A stretch of DNA of 64,000 nt from an uncultured Acidimicrobiales bacterium (GCA_937922805.1 CALAJV010000016.1:1-64000), one strand, 5' to 3'. Positions 1-9,162 are shown, counted from the first letter of the stretch. The notes: generated by a model from the sequence alone, not told the origin. Translations and numbers: made by a program.

Positions 1-82
1 AGTCGTTGGATATGTAGTCGTTGGGAGCATGATTGTTGGATATGTAGTCGTTGGATATGTAGTCGTCGGTGCAGCTACCTGA
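1..82 (+). CDS. 3' end of a possible repeat protein (partial, uncertain)
   Basis: The frame beginning at base 2 is open to a TGA at 80-82 and would encode a hydrophobic C-terminus built from a VVGYV pentapeptide repeated with variation. The opposite strand is also open through the repeat and would give an Asn/Asp/Tyr-rich repeat, so the coding strand is not certain. No homology can be judged from so short a piece. It may be non-coding tandem repeat instead. Confidence 0.25.
   Translation, partial: VVGYVVVGSMIVGYVVVGYVVVGAAT
5..70. repeat. 15-bp tandem repeat at the window edge
   Basis: Four 15-bp units of the type GTTGGATATGTAGTC run from 5 to 64, the second one degenerate, and a fifth is partial. 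The period is a multiple of three, so copy-number change would keep a reading frame. The array probably continues left of the window. Confidence 0.7.
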
Positions 83-540
83 GTCGCTTAGGCCGACTCC
101 TTATAGTGCTGTTGATGGAGTGACCAGCGTTGACAAAGCCGACAGGAGCGGCCGTCGTGCGGTGTTGAGTAGTGTGCGCCTGCTCGTGGTTTGAGATTGG
201 ATTTTCCGATCAGCTCGGATGGTTTGTGTGTACTTGTCGTCTCACGTGTTTCGCCCGTCATGATGGTAATGACGACATAGGGTGAAGAAATGTCGCGGTG
301 AGTGGCAAGATTTGTTGTGAGTAAATCTGACTACTAGTAACTAGCCAGATAGGGCAGAATGGCTAACTGGCAGCTGTGAGCTGGCTCAAGTCCTGCTATC
401 GATGGCATTTCGACGTGGATCGTTGGGTTATGGATCTCTAGTAGGTTCAAGTGGAAATAGCTAGTTGTTCACGTGTCGCTGGAGGGCCAAGCGGCTGCTA
501 TCCACCAAAGTGTCACAGGCAGAGAGGATGATGGATAGAT
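83..540. other. 458-bp stretch without a convincing gene; several short inverted repeats
   Basis: No supported coding region was seen. The stretch contains short inverted repeats: CGTCAT/ATGACG at 256-274 (7-nt spacer), TAGCCA/TGGCTA at 342-365 (12-nt spacer) and CAGCT/AGCTG at 371-383 (3-nt spacer). Together they suggest a structured or regulator-bound leader, but no known RNA family was recognised (no RNase P, tmRNA or SRP signature). The following gene's ribosome-binding sequence is probably GAGAGGA at 522-528. Confidence 0.4.
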
Positions 541-1380
541 ATGGCTGAGCTCCCTACCCACCTGTCACCTTCTTCGGCGACAGCATACGAAGGCTGCGCC
601 CGCCGGTGGAAATTCAAATACGTCGATCGTCAACGTGAACCATCGGGCCAAGCGGCCTTGGTGGGGTCGTTCGCTCATCGAGTTCTTGAATTGCTATGCG
701 AGTTTCCTGCAGTAGAGCGAACCCTTGATCAGGCAAAGATTGTGGCTAAACAGCAATGGCCTGAGTTCGAACAAGACGAAGACTATCAATTGCTTGAACT
801 GGACCAATCGAAGGCCCGGGCGTTTCGATGGCAAGCGTGGCTCGCTGTTTCTGGCCTATGGGACCTTGAAGATCCGGCCAAGGTTGAAGTTGTTGCTACC
901 GAGCAGAAGGTGAACGTCGCCCTCGATGGCGTTCCGTTCGTTGGCATCGTCGATCGGGTCGATCGAGATGCAGGCAAGTTGGTGGTTAGCGATTACAAGT
1001 CTGGGGCGTTGCCAGGGGAGCGATGGCGGAAGGACAAAGTCCAGCAAGTCATGCTATACGCGGCGGCTCTGTGGGCATCAACTGGGGAACTTCCAGACCG
1101 AACTCGTCTTCTTTACCTTGGTCAAAGAATCTTGGATGTGCGAGTCACTGAGCAGCGAATCGAAGAGTCAGTAGCTGATTTGTCTCGGATCTGGGACCAG
1201 ATGGCTATCTCGTGCGACACTGACACGTTCGAGCCCAACACAACAGTATTGTGCGGCTGGTGTCCATTCGTCAATCAGTGCCCTGAAGGCCAAGCGGAGA
1301 TCGATCGGAGAATTCAGGCTGGGACACTGCCCGCCCACGCTCCCGCTGGTTCGATCGCTCTCGAACCGTTGGTGGCGTAG
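541..1380 (+). CDS. RecB-like PD-(D/E)XK nuclease with Fe-S cluster cysteines
   Basis: This is a 279-residue stand-alone nuclease of the PDDEXK_1/RecB C-terminal family. The nuclease core is visible as His46 in GSFAHRVLE, Asp138 in GIVDRVD, Asp151 and Lys153 in SDYKSG, and the following QQVMLY helix motif (about 168-173). Cys19 together with Cys238, Cys241 and Cys247 (CGWCPFVNQC) reproduces the one-plus-three cysteine pattern that clamps a 4Fe-4S cluster in AddB- and Cas4-type nucleases. No helicase domain or cas gene is nearby. Proteins of this size are common in actinobacteria as RecB family exonucleases. The substrate cannot be told from sequence, but a role in DNA end processing is likely. 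Confidence 0.88.
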   Translation: MAELPTHLSPSSATAYEGCARRWKFKYVDRQREPSGQAALVGSFAHRVLELLCEFPAVERTLDQAKIVAKQQWPEFEQDEDYQLLELDQSKARAFRWQAWLAVSGLWDLEDPAKVEVVATEQKVNVALDGVPFVGIVDRVDRDAGKLVVSDYKSGALPGERWRKDKVQQVMLYAAALWASTGELPDRTRLLYLGQRILDVRVTEQRIEESVADLSRIWDQMAISCDTDTFEPNTTVLCGWCPFVNQCPEGQAEIDRRIQAGTLPAHAPAGSIALEPLVA

Positions 1381-1408
1381 CAGAAGCAGTTCTGACGCTC
1401 GAAGGCGG

Positions 1409-2815
1409 CTAGAACCGGCGACCTCCGCTGCTTTTCGGTCGGCGACCGGTGCTACGACCGCCGCTGCCGCGGGTTCGTGAACCACCTCGCCGAAGAACGC
1501 CACCGCGTCCCAGCCCGCCACCGCTACGACCGGTCCCGACGCTGCCTCCCAGACCACCAAGCCCGCCTCCACCAAGCCCGCCTCCGGTCCGTCGACGCTG
1601 AGTTCGCCTCGACATGCCACCTAAGCCGCCGTTGCTGATTGCGCCGACCAGAATGCTGCCGAGGATCCCGCCTAGTCCGCCACCCATGCCGCCAGAACGT
1701 CGATTTGAACGGGTCCGAGACCGTGAATACGAGCGCCCGGTTCGTGGCGAAACGACATCGCCATCTTGCCTGGAAGGTTTCGTTCGATCAGACACATTCG
1801 GGGGTGGAGGAGCGTCGTCGTCGACTGGCATCGGTGGGATCGGGCGACCTTCGAGTTCTGCCTCGATAGATTCGAGCTGCCATTCGGCATAATCTATTCG
1901 GTCGTCCAACGAATCGATCTCTGCTGAAGTTGAGGCTGCATCGACACTCTGGCTGACTTGTTGATAGGTCTCGCTTGCCTCTTCATACTTCGTGATCATG
2001 CCATGGTCACCCTTGACGATTACCCGGTCGCCTAACGACATTATTTTGTCGGCGTTATCGCGTAGCTGCTCTTTTATTTCGGCTCGATCTTGCTCCATAT
2101 CTAGTTTTTGACGCTCGGCTGCTTCTTTGGAAGCCCTCCACCGACGGAACAACCAAAATGCTCCGGCCGCGACCGCTCCGAGAAGTAAGAAAGAGCCGAG
2201 GCCAAACCCACCTCCGTCCGACGAGTTCTGGGGTGAAGTGTTGGTTGAGCCGGAACCAATCGTGGTAGCCGTTGTCGGTGCCGAATTCTGAACTGAGGAG
2301 GTGAACGAGGCCAACCCGGCGGCTTCGTCAGCGTCTCCAAAACCATCAAGGGCGGCGTCAAGGCCAGCGTCGAGCTTCTGCTGGTCATACCGGTTCGAGC
2401 TAGCACCGTAGGAGTTTTCGAAAAGAACCAGTGCGGTGTCGTAGCCCGAGTTACGAGCCTGGAGCTCGTCGACTAAGGATCCGGCTAAGGCGGTAGCTTC
2501 GGTGTCGGAGCCAGACCGTTGTAACCACACAAATGCGATGCCCTGCGATTTGGCGGCGCTGACTGATTGCTCCAACCCAGACGATGTTTGCTCAAGGTAG
2601 CTACCGCTGCTCTCGATCTCATTGGCAATCTCAGTAGCCGACTGCGCTGACCCCGGGCTGGCCAAGCCAAGCACTACAGCTATGGTCAACGCCACCGTCG
2701 CCACGACTCGCACCAGCGTGGGTCGAAGAGTTGCTTGGCCATCAGGCTGATCGGCGAAGTCGTCGTCGCCCGTAAAAGAACGAGTCGGCGCCGTAATCTG
2801 CAGTTGATTCGTCAC
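1409..2815 (-). CDS. TPM-domain-like membrane protein with Gly/Arg-rich tail
   Basis: The 468-residue protein starts with a signal-like segment (about 33-58, ending at a PGSAQS cleavage-type site). An extracytoplasmic domain (about 60-180) resembles the TPM (YgcG/Psb32) fold by its layout. A Ser/Thr linker follows, then a transmembrane helix at about 205-224. The cytoplasmic part has a charged coiled-coil-like region (about 228-320) and ends in a long Gly/Arg/Ser tail (about 340-468) rich in GGLGG and SRSRTRS runs. The tail is typical of actinobacterial members and could bind membrane lipid or nucleic acid. The function is unknown. It lies on the opposite strand from both neighbours. Confidence 0.7.
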   Translation of the reverse strand: MTNQLQITAPTRSFTGDDDFADQPDGQATLRPTLVRVVATVALTIAVVLGLASPGSAQSATEIANEIESSGSYLEQTSSGLEQSVSAAKSQGIAFVWLQRSGSDTEATALAGSLVDELQARNSGYDTALVLFENSYGASSNRYDQQKLDAGLDAALDGFGDADEAAGLASFTSSVQNSAPTTATTIGSGSTNTSPQNSSDGGGFGLGSFLLLGAVAAGAFWLFRRWRASKEAAERQKLDMEQDRAEIKEQLRDNADKIMSLGDRVIVKGDHGMITKYEEASETYQQVSQSVDAASTSAEIDSLDDRIDYAEWQLESIEAELEGRPIPPMPVDDDAPPPPNVSDRTKPSRQDGDVVSPRTGRSYSRSRTRSNRRSGGMGGGLGGILGSILVGAISNGGLGGMSRRTQRRRTGGGLGGGGLGGLGGSVGTGRSGGGLGRGGVLRRGGSRTRGSGGRSTGRRPKSSGGRRF

Positions 2816-2894
2816 ACGACGATTCTACCGGTCGTGATACGTATCGGCCGATTTGCCCATCATGGTCGATTGTTCAGCGACTATCATTCTCTGA

Positions 2895-3809
2895 ATGTGG
2901 CGGCCCGAATCTGACCTAAGCTCGACTTTCGATTGGAATTTTTGGACCTTTTCAGAACCTCGAAGATCAAAACAAGATAGAGGTGCGAGGCTTTGGTCGT
3001 TCAGGCGGGCCTTCCTCGTTGTGATCGTAGTCATTGTCTCAGGTTGTGGGTCTGGGGTCGAAGTTGCTGACGATGACAGAATTGACGTGAGCGGGGTGTC
3101 GATCTTCCAGGAAGAGGAACCCGAGATCGAACCGAATCAAACGGACACCAAGGATCAGGACGAAGATGACGATCTGGATCAAGCTCAACGTGACGAGTTA
3201 GATCCCGACCAGGTTGAAGATCAGGCTGATGTTCAAGATCCGGCTGAGGCTCAAGCCCAGGATGATCTGGAAGGCGCCGCTGAGGCAAGCCAGGAAGCGA
3301 TTCCAGAGAATGCCGATGGGCTCAAAGGAAAAGAGCTCGAAGCCTTTGTCGCCGCTCGCTACGAAGCGTACTGGGACGCGTTTGATACTGCTAGACGATC
3401 ACCGTCTCCTAATCCATCGGCTGATCATCCGTCCTTACTCAACTTGGCTGCCGGTAGCCAGCTCCAGCAAAGTTACGCGCAGGTAATAGCGTTGTTCGAG
3501 ATCGGTGAGGCGTTGCGAGAGTCGAACGAGCCGCTAATCGGTGGAACCGACTCTGATACCGAACACCGAGTCCGGGTCGAGCTTGTTGATGATGCCTTGG
3601 CCACCGTTGTGGCGTGCACGGTTGCTGACGACGAGCGCTATAACGTTGCGACCGATAAGACGGTAGAGCAGAACGTGTTGAGTGTGGAATCAACTTCGAC
3701 GATGGTGATTGCTGACGGTGAATGGAAGATTATTCGGGCCAAAGCAACGGCGATCGAGTCAGGCGTCGGCGGCTGCTGGCTTGAAGGCGACGACGTTTAC
3801 CCGTACTAA
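2895..3809 (+). CDS. Putative lipoprotein with acidic linker and NTF2-like C-terminal domain
   Basis: The frame gives 304 residues. A basic stretch and hydrophobic helix (about 36-50) end in VSGC, a lipobox with Cys51 as the likely lipidated residue. No good start codon lies closer to that segment, so the annotated ATG leaves an unusually long 35-residue N-terminus and the true start is uncertain. Residues 75-140 are a low-complexity Asp/Glu/Gln linker. The last 150 residues (from about YEAYWDAFD) have the helix-then-sheet pattern of NTF2/SnoaL-like or Mce-associated domains. No enzyme motif was seen. It may be a cell-surface accessory protein. Confidence 0.65.
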   Translation: MWRPESDLSSTFDWNFWTFSEPRRSKQDRGARLWSFRRAFLVVIVVIVSGCGSGVEVADDDRIDVSGVSIFQEEEPEIEPNQTDTKDQDEDDDLDQAQRDELDPDQVEDQADVQDPAEAQAQDDLEGAAEASQEAIPENADGLKGKELEAFVAARYEAYWDAFDTARRSPSPNPSADHPSLLNLAAGSQLQQSYAQVIALFEIGEALRESNEPLIGGTDSDTEHRVRVELVDDALATVVACTVADDERYNVATDKTVEQNVLSVESTSTMVIADGEWKIIRAKATAIESGVGGCWLEGDDVYPY

Positions 3810-3812
3810 GAT

Positions 3813-4211
3813 CTAGCTCGGCGAGCGGCGATCAATAGAGTTCCGACGCTGCTTCCAGTCTCGGGCTTCTTGTTTGGCTTCGAGCTCAGCCTCGATTGCG
3901 TGATATGCCGGCATCCAGCGACGCTTTTGTCGTAGGCACGTACCAAAGCATTTGAGGTACCAGGTCAGGTAGCCGAGTACTCCCCGCTGGCTCCACTGGC
4001 GAACGTGGATGAGTTCGTGTGCGAGCAATGCACTTTCACCATCATCAGGAACGTCTCGAGTGAAGAATATCCAGTTCGTCAGACAGATTCCGTGAAATCC
4101 ACCTGGGATGTAGACCGTCCTGAAGATGCGGACCTTTTCTGCTAACTCACGGTCAATTAGGTCATAGGAATCAAGTTCGACTTCGTTTAAGGGTCGACCC
4201 CATGATGGCAT
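3813..4211 (-). CDS. Small zinc-metallopeptidase-like protein (HELIH motif)
   Basis: The protein has 132 residues with a single HExxH motif, HELIHVRQW, at 65-73 (His65, Glu66, His69), preceded by a hydrophobic strand. This is the layout of minimal zinc metallopeptidase-like domains such as DUF4157. A Tyr/Trp-rich segment (YLTWYLKCFG) and a charged tail follow. There is no signal peptide. The gene ends only a few bases from the end of the convergent lipoprotein gene. The third zinc ligand is not obvious, although Glu107 or Glu109 in IEAELEAK are candidates, so activity is not established. Confidence 0.65.
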   Translation of the reverse strand: MPSWGRPLNEVELDSYDLIDRELAEKVRIFRTVYIPGGFHGICLTNWIFFTRDVPDDGESALLAHELIHVRQWSQRGVLGYLTWYLKCFGTCLRQKRRWMPAYHAIEAELEAKQEARDWKQRRNSIDRRSPS

Positions 4212-4387
4212 GCCAAAACAATAGCAAACGGTAGCGGTGATTCTTGGACCAAACCGATTTGGGGTGGCACGAAAGCAGTTTGATTAATCGCTGGCTCGGA
4301 TGGTCGAAAACAACAACGGTGGCCTACGCTAGCCACTGCTAAGGAGCGCAAGAAAGGCTCCAAATTCGGCCCGAAAGATCTCACGTT

Positions 4388-5866
4388 ATGTCGAAGAAAT
4401 TGTCAGTTGCGGCTGGACTAAGTGGCCTCGGGCTGCTGGGCCTGTGGTGGCAATCTAGGTTGTCGGGCCAATCGAAGGCTGGACCAGTGGCAGGTAGCCA
4501 CACCATAAGTCGCAATCTTCGACTGGCGCGCCTAGGGGCCAAAGGTGGTGGCCGTTACGCCGCTCTACAAGCCCGAAAAACGTTTGCTTCGGCGGAGCGA
4601 GCGGAAGAGCTCGACATGGAATTTCAGATGACTACCGCTGAAGATGTCACCGCAGAGCTTGGCAACATGAAGGGGGCGATGATGAAAATCGGGCAAATGG
4701 CCAGTTATCTCGACACCGGTTTGCCTGAAAACGTGCGTACAACCTTGGCATCGCTCCAAAGCAACGCTCCGCCCATGGCGCCGGAACTGGCGGCAGCCCA
4801 GATTGAGAAAAACCTAGGCCAATCGCCGGATGAGCTTTTCGCTGAATGGGACCCGGTGCCGATTGCTGCGGCATCGATTGGGCAAGTGCATCGGGCAATC
4901 ACCAAAGACGGGCGAGCGGTGGCGGTAAAAGTTCAGTACCCCGGCGTGGCCAAAGCGGTAAAGGCAGATTTGGGCAATGCCGGCTGGCTATTCGGAGGAA
5001 TGGCCACCCTGTTCCCCGGAGTTGACCCAGAACCGATTATCGCGGAGATAAAGGATCGGCTTCATGAAGAACTGGATTACCTGCTCGAGGCGGAGAACCA
5101 GCGATACTTTCAAAGTTACTTTGAAGGGCACCCGTATGTGACCGTTCCTGCCGTGGTCGACGAATACTGTTCGTCGGAAATTCTCACGACCGAGCTTGCT
5201 ACTGGAGCACGATTTGAAGAGGTCGTTACTTGGAGCGAAGAAGAACGGAATCTAGCGGCCGAGACGCTCTTTCGTTTCTCGTTCGGTGCCATCTACCAAC
5301 TGCATGCGTTTAACGGCGACCCGCACCCCGGAAACTATCTTTTCAACAAGGGGGGCCATGTCGTCTTTCTTGATTTTGGCTTAGTGAAACGATTTGATCC
5401 GGCCGAGACCAAACTGTTTGAAAGCCTGATCATCGAGATGGTCATCAACAAAGACACTGTGGCGTTCCGTCGGCTAGTCGAGAGTATGGGGATTCTTGCT
5501 CCCGGTGCACCATTCGACGATCAGCTAATTGAGGATTACTTCAGCTACTACTATCAGTACGTCATGGAAGATAAAGTTGTTCCGATTGATTCAACCTATG
5601 CGGCCGATGGCGTAGCCCACTTGTTCGACAACAAGGGCCCGCATGGTGAGCTGATGAAGCAGCTAAACGTTCCACCAGCTTTTGTAGTTGTGCAACGGAT
5701 CACTCTTGGGCTGATGGGCTTGTTCGCAATGCTGGAGGCCGAAGCTAACTGGCATCGTATTGCGAGTGAACTGTGGCCGTTCAGCCTTGGGCCGCCTTCG
5801 ACTCCAATGGGAGAGGAAATCGCGCTATGGATGTCGGAGCGGAGTCTAAAGCAAACACAAAGCTGA
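4388..5866 (+). CDS. ABC1/UbiB-family atypical kinase (AarF-like)
   Basis: This is a 492-residue member of the ABC1/ADCK/UbiB protein-kinase-like family. The family signature KxGQ is present (Lys100-Gln103 in [10 protein letters not shown]). The Ala-rich nucleotide-binding loop AAASIGQVH (about 160-168), the VAVKVQYPG strand, the catalytic-loop motif GDPHPGN and the metal-binding DFG in FLDFGL are also present. One hydrophobic helix lies near the N-terminus (about 6-21). Family members support isoprenoid-lipid (quinone) metabolism through ATPase activity rather than classical protein phosphorylation. It is divergently transcribed from the metallopeptidase and convergent with ferrochelatase. 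Confidence 0.9.
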   Translation: MSKKLSVAAGLSGLGLLGLWWQSRLSGQSKAGPVAGSHTISRNLRLARLGAKGGGRYAALQARKTFASAERAEELDMEFQMTTAEDVTAELGNMKGAMMKIGQMASYLDTGLPENVRTTLASLQSNAPPMAPELAAAQIEKNLGQSPDELFAEWDPVPIAAASIGQVHRAITKDGRAVAVKVQYPGVAKAVKADLGNAGWLFGGMATLFPGVDPEPIIAEIKDRLHEELDYLLEAENQRYFQSYFEGHPYVTVPAVVDEYCSSEILTTELATGARFEEVVTWSEEERNLAAETLFRFSFGAIYQLHAFNGDPHPGNYLFNKGGHVVFLDFGLVKRFDPAETKLFESLIIEMVINKDTVAFRRLVESMGILAPGAPFDDQLIEDYFSYYYQYVMEDKVVPIDSTYAADGVAHLFDNKGPHGELMKQLNVPPAFVVVQRITLGLMGLFAMLEAEANWHRIASELWPFSLGPPSTPMGEEIALWMSERSLKQTQS

Positions 5867-5877
5867 GCAAATCGGCG

Positions 5878-6951
5878 CTAGGTCTGCGCCGGCCTCGACC
5901 GGTTTGCTGATGGCACGAGGCAATGGTTGTCGGGGCAGTTAGATGGCCATGGGCCGTCGGAGCCAAGCCAAAGCTTTTGTGAAGAAGGGTTGATCTGCTC
6001 TTGTAGCAGTTCACGAATCATCGAGATGAACCGGGGAGCAACTCCGACGGTCGGCACTCGTATGTAGTCGAGGCCTAGCTCAGAAGCGGTGTCGGCAGCC
6101 TGGGTGTCGAGGTCGAACAGCACCTCCATATGATCGCTTATGAAACCAAGAGGAACCACGGCGACAGCGGTTGTCCCGCGACTTGCAAGATGGTGTAGAT
6201 GATCATTCACATCGGGTTCGAGCCAAGGCATTGATGGCGGCCCGCTTCGGCTCTGAAAAACTAGATCAAACTCAGGATCCAAGTCAGCTTGGATTACGAC
6301 AAGCCGGGCTGCTTCTTCAAGCTGAGCTTGGTAGGAACATGATTGAGCCATCGAAGATGGTATGGAGTGGGCGGTGAAAACAATTCGCCGGTCGGGAACT
6401 GGTCGTTCAGCCAAACTGGCTATCAGATTGTTGGCGAGTGGCTCGATGAAGCCCGGATGGTTATAGAACAGGCGAAGCTTTTCGAGCTGAGGGGCGCCAT
6501 CGACCTGGCTTTGAGCCTCAACTAGGTTCTCCCGATACTGACGGCACCCCGAGTATGAACCAAATGCTGAGGTTACAAAAACAGCGGCTCGCTTTATCCC
6601 ATCAGAAGCCATTTGCTGAACAGTGTCGCTCAGAAACGGTTCCCAGTTGCGATTTCCCCAGTAGATCGGAAGTTGTATTGCATGGTCCGCCAGTTCTGTG
6701 GTGAGAGCCGAGATGAGCGACCGGCATTGATCGTTTATGGGAGATCTCCCTCCGAACAGCTCGTATTGTTTAGCTACTTCGACTAGTCGTTCGTCAGGCA
6801 CATTGCGACCAGCGGTCACGTTGCGAAGAAACGGCACGACGTCAGCGCTGCGCTCCGGGCCACCAAACGAAAGAACGAGTAGAGCATCGTAAGGGTCAGG
6901 ATCGGCGGCTGGGTCGTTGGCACTAGTAGCGCTGCTTTTCGGGCTAGTCAC
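5878..6951 (-). CDS. hemH: Ferrochelatase (coproporphyrin-type, HemH/CpfC)
   Basis: This 357-residue ferrochelatase inserts ferrous iron into a porphyrin. Recognisable elements are the opening LVLSFGGPE, the ELFGGRSPIN region, VFTAHSIP with the metal-inserting histidine, and FISDHMEVLFDLD near the second active-site acid. In actinobacteria this enzyme normally works on coproporphyrin III. Cysteines in the YSGCRQY segment and the C-terminal CPDNHC could ligate the 2Fe-2S cluster known from mycobacterial enzymes. Only three candidate positions are evident rather than the usual four. The start is GTG with a weak ribosome site. It is convergent with the UbiB-like kinase. Confidence 0.92.
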   Translation of the reverse strand: MTSPKSSATSANDPAADPDPYDALLVLSFGGPERSADVVPFLRNVTAGRNVPDERLVEVAKQYELFGGRSPINDQCRSLISALTTELADHAIQLPIYWGNRNWEPFLSDTVQQMASDGIKRAAVFVTSAFGSYSGCRQYRENLVEAQSQVDGAPQLEKLRLFYNHPGFIEPLANNLIASLAERPVPDRRIVFTAHSIPSSMAQSCSYQAQLEEAARLVVIQADLDPEFDLVFQSRSGPPSMPWLEPDVNDHLHHLASRGTTAVAVVPLGFISDHMEVLFDLDTQAADTASELGLDYIRVPTVGVAPRFISMIRELLQEQINPSSQKLWLGSDGPWPSNCPDNHCLVPSANRSRPAQT

Positions 6952-7074
6952 GGTCTGCAGCGTAGCTGTCGGAACGGCATGAACAGAGATCTTGTTGTTG
7001 GCAGGGCTTACCGGGCTACTTACCGATGTTAAGTTTTGGCCCCTAACCGACGATGGGCAAAGAGCAACTTGTTA

Positions 7075-7099
7075 CTCCGAACGGCGCAGCTGATCGGAG
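7075..7099. promoter_or_regulatory. Inverted repeat between divergent hemH and whiB
   Basis: CTCCGA and TCGGAG are separated by 13 bases in the 280-bp divergent intergenic region. Spacing and position are compatible with a dimeric regulator site controlling hemH, whiB or both. No family-specific consensus was recognised, so this is a weak call. Confidence 0.3.
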
Positions 7100-7230
7100 C
7101 AACGGCTGGTACTAGTGCGGTCGGTTGAACAGCCGAAAACGGCCCTTTTTAAGGTGACCAAGAGCACACAATACTTTTGACCAGTCGCTCAGTTTTTGTG
7201 TTACTTTGGACGACAGAAGAAAGAGTGCAG

Positions 7231-7635
7231 ATGATGACTGGAGTTTCTATGGACACTGAGTTTGCTATCCATCCAGAAACCAATCTCGATTGGGCTGACC
7301 AGGCAATTTGCCAGGGGCTGACCCATGTCTTCTTCGGCCCCGCTGCTGAACGACCAGAGCGGCGAGTAGAACGAGAAGCGATAGCTGGCTCGTACTGCAT
7401 GTCGTGCCCAGTAATGCTTGAATGTCGCGAAACAGCCAGAATGAATCGTGAACACGGATTTTGGGGTTGCGAGAACGACGAGCAGCGAGCGGCGGCCGGA
7501 TACGCGCCGCGATCGCCAAGCCGTCGATCGGTAATCCAAGCCCGTGACGAAGCTCGCGCCCGGCTGGTAGACAATGACCTTGTCGACCCGAGCAACCTCG
7601 ACGAAGGTACCGAGCTAGCAGCCCCGCTGGCGTAG
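7231..7635 (+). CDS. WhiB-family Fe-S transcription factor
   Basis: A WhiB-like regulator of about 134 residues. The four cluster cysteines are present: one in DQAICQG, then C-x2-C-x5-C in SYCMSCPVMLEC. The following turn reads GFWGCEND, a variant of the usual G(V/I)WGG turn with Cys in place of Gly. A basic C-terminal segment (RRSVIQARDEARAR) would contact DNA. The frame extends upstream to a TTG at 7177. ATG at 7231 is preceded by AAGAAAGAG and ATG at 7249 by GGAG, so the start is one of these two. WhiB proteins are confined to actinobacteria and their phages and couple redox state to sigma-factor-dependent transcription. Confidence 0.93.
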   Translation: MMTGVSMDTEFAIHPETNLDWADQAICQGLTHVFFGPAAERPERRVEREAIAGSYCMSCPVMLECRETARMNREHGFWGCENDEQRAAAGYAPRSPSRRSVIQARDEARARLVDNDLVDPSNLDEGTELAAPLA

Positions 7636-7685
7636 CAGTTGGCTTTCCCCCTTTGGCAACACAGCCAGGTCGGGGCTTCCTCGGG

Positions 7686-9062
7686 TTACATTAGGGTTAG
7701 GTAGGCGTCGATTTCGCCTTGAGTAACTTGGTGATGGTGGGCCATAAACTCGGCCCGTTTTATTTCGGCGAAGTACTCGGTGTATCGGCCTGAACGAGTC
7801 ATGCCCAAAGCGGTGCCCAGAACGTCGTTCTTGGCCAAGTTGTCGGCTGCATGCAACAAGGTCGGAGGCAACGTCTCGATGCCTCGGGCTGCGACCTCGG
7901 ACGGGTCTAGCTCGAACAAGTTTGCGGTGTTTGGCTGGCCTGGGTCGATACGTTGTTCGACCCCGTCCATGCCACACGCAAGCATCGCCGCGAACATTAG
8001 GTAAGGATTAGCGGCTCCATCTCCTAACCTCACCTCGAGTCGGTCTGGCTCAGGTACTCGAATCATTTGGGTTCGATTGTTGCCACCGTATGCGGCATAG
8101 GCCGGAGCCCAGGTTGCTCCTGAGTTAGGGGCCCCAACGCCCATCCTTTTGTAGGAGTTCACGATTGGGCATGCGATCGCTACGAGAGCCGACGCATGAT
8201 GAACTAGTCCGCCAGCGAATTGATAAGCCATTTCCGACAAGCCCAACCCCTTAGGATCGTTGTCGTTTCCGACGAACAGCGGTTCATCGGTGTCGGCAGA
8301 CCATAAGCTCATGTGGGTATGGAGGCCATTTCCGGTTCGGTCGGAAAACGGCTTTGGCATGAACGTGGCCCACCGTCCGTCTCGTTGAGCCATGGTGTGA
8401 ATCATGAGGCGGAAGATAATCAGTCGATCAGCTGTGGTCATAGCATCAGCGAATTGCCAGTTCTGTTCGAACTGGCCGTTCGCGTCTTCATGATCATTGG
8501 CGTAATTTCCCCAGCCCATAGTGTTGAGGTGTCGTGATACCTCGGTTAGGTGGGGGAGCATGGTGGTTAAAAGTCGGGCGTCGTAGCATGGCATTGCTTG
8601 GGTGTCTCGGTCGTCGGCTATTCGAAGGGAGCCATCGTCGTTACGATCTACCAGCGAGTATTCAGCCTCGACACCGGTCTTGAGAATCAGGTTCTTAGCT
8701 TTCAACTGATCCAACGCTTGTCGCAAAATTACTCGAGGGGCATATGGCCACAGCTCGCCGTCAACCGTTGGGTCGCACTGCATGGCGGCAACGTTCGGCT
8801 GCCAGGGGAGTTGAACATAAGACGCAGGATCGGGCAGGGCCAAGATATCGGGGTCTGATGGATTCTGGCCCATCGGGCCAGCTGCGAATCCGGCGAATCC
8901 GGCTCCGTCAGCCATCAGACCATCTAAGGCTTCGACCGGAACCAGCTTGGCGCACGGTTTGCCGTGCATCTCGACAAACATGGCGTAGATAAATTCAACA
9001 CCATCCCGTTCGGTCTTGGCCCTAATTTGTTCTAGAACGTCGCCGCCATCTACTTCGCTCAT
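7686..9062 (-). CDS. Glutamine synthetase type III/GlnT-like; candidate gamma-glutamylmethylamide synthetase
   Basis: The 458-residue protein is of the glutamine synthetase fold in the GlnT/GMAS branch. Visible are the N-terminal FVEMHGKPCAKLVPV strand region, the catalytic metal motif GVEAEYSL, NANG-loop-like HEDANGQFEQN, the GNGLHTHMSLW motif, and the arginine-bearing RMGVGAPNSGATWAP and EVRLGDGAANPYL segments. Enzymes of this branch ligate glutamate with ammonia or methylamine using ATP. Here it is divergent from three genes that match N-methylglutamate synthase subunits in size and order, which favours GMAS. Sequence alone does not separate GMAS from GlnT. Confidence 0.85.
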   Translation of the reverse strand: MSEVDGGDVLEQIRAKTERDGVEFIYAMFVEMHGKPCAKLVPVEALDGLMADGAGFAGFAAGPMGQNPSDPDILALPDPASYVQLPWQPNVAAMQCDPTVDGELWPYAPRVILRQALDQLKAKNLILKTGVEAEYSLVDRNDDGSLRIADDRDTQAMPCYDARLLTTMLPHLTEVSRHLNTMGWGNYANDHEDANGQFEQNWQFADAMTTADRLIIFRLMIHTMAQRDGRWATFMPKPFSDRTGNGLHTHMSLWSADTDEPLFVGNDNDPKGLGLSEMAYQFAGGLVHHASALVAIACPIVNSYKRMGVGAPNSGATWAPAYAAYGGNNRTQMIRVPEPDRLEVRLGDGAANPYLMFAAMLACGMDGVEQRIDPGQPNTANLFELDPSEVAARGIETLPPTLLHAADNLAKNDVLGTALGMTRSGRYTEYFAEIKRAEFMAHHHQVTQGEIDAYLTLM

Positions 9063-9147
9063 TGTTCCCCCAAATATTTGTGATGATCCGGATTCGGAAG
9101 TTTCTGCCGCTTTCTGGGCTGTCTACTGTGATTCACCGACGATCAAA

Positions 9148-9162
9148 CGTCAGTAGCTGACG
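9148..9162. promoter_or_regulatory. Perfect palindrome in the GS/mgs divergent promoter region
   Basis: CGTCAG-TAG-CTGACG is a perfect 6-bp inverted repeat, and a second imperfect pair (CTAAC at 9163-9167, GTTAG at 9179-9183) overlaps its downstream side. The 307-bp region 9063-9369 holds no gene and must contain both divergent promoters, so the palindrome is a plausible operator. The regulator is unknown. Confidence 0.4.

Noticed and set aside
83-540. RNase P RNA, tmRNA or SRP RNA
   Set aside because: None of the signature sequences of these RNAs is present.
1168-1620. 150-residue minus-strand frame
   Set aside because: It is the shadow of the RecB-like nuclease and the TPM-like gene and has a low-complexity composition.
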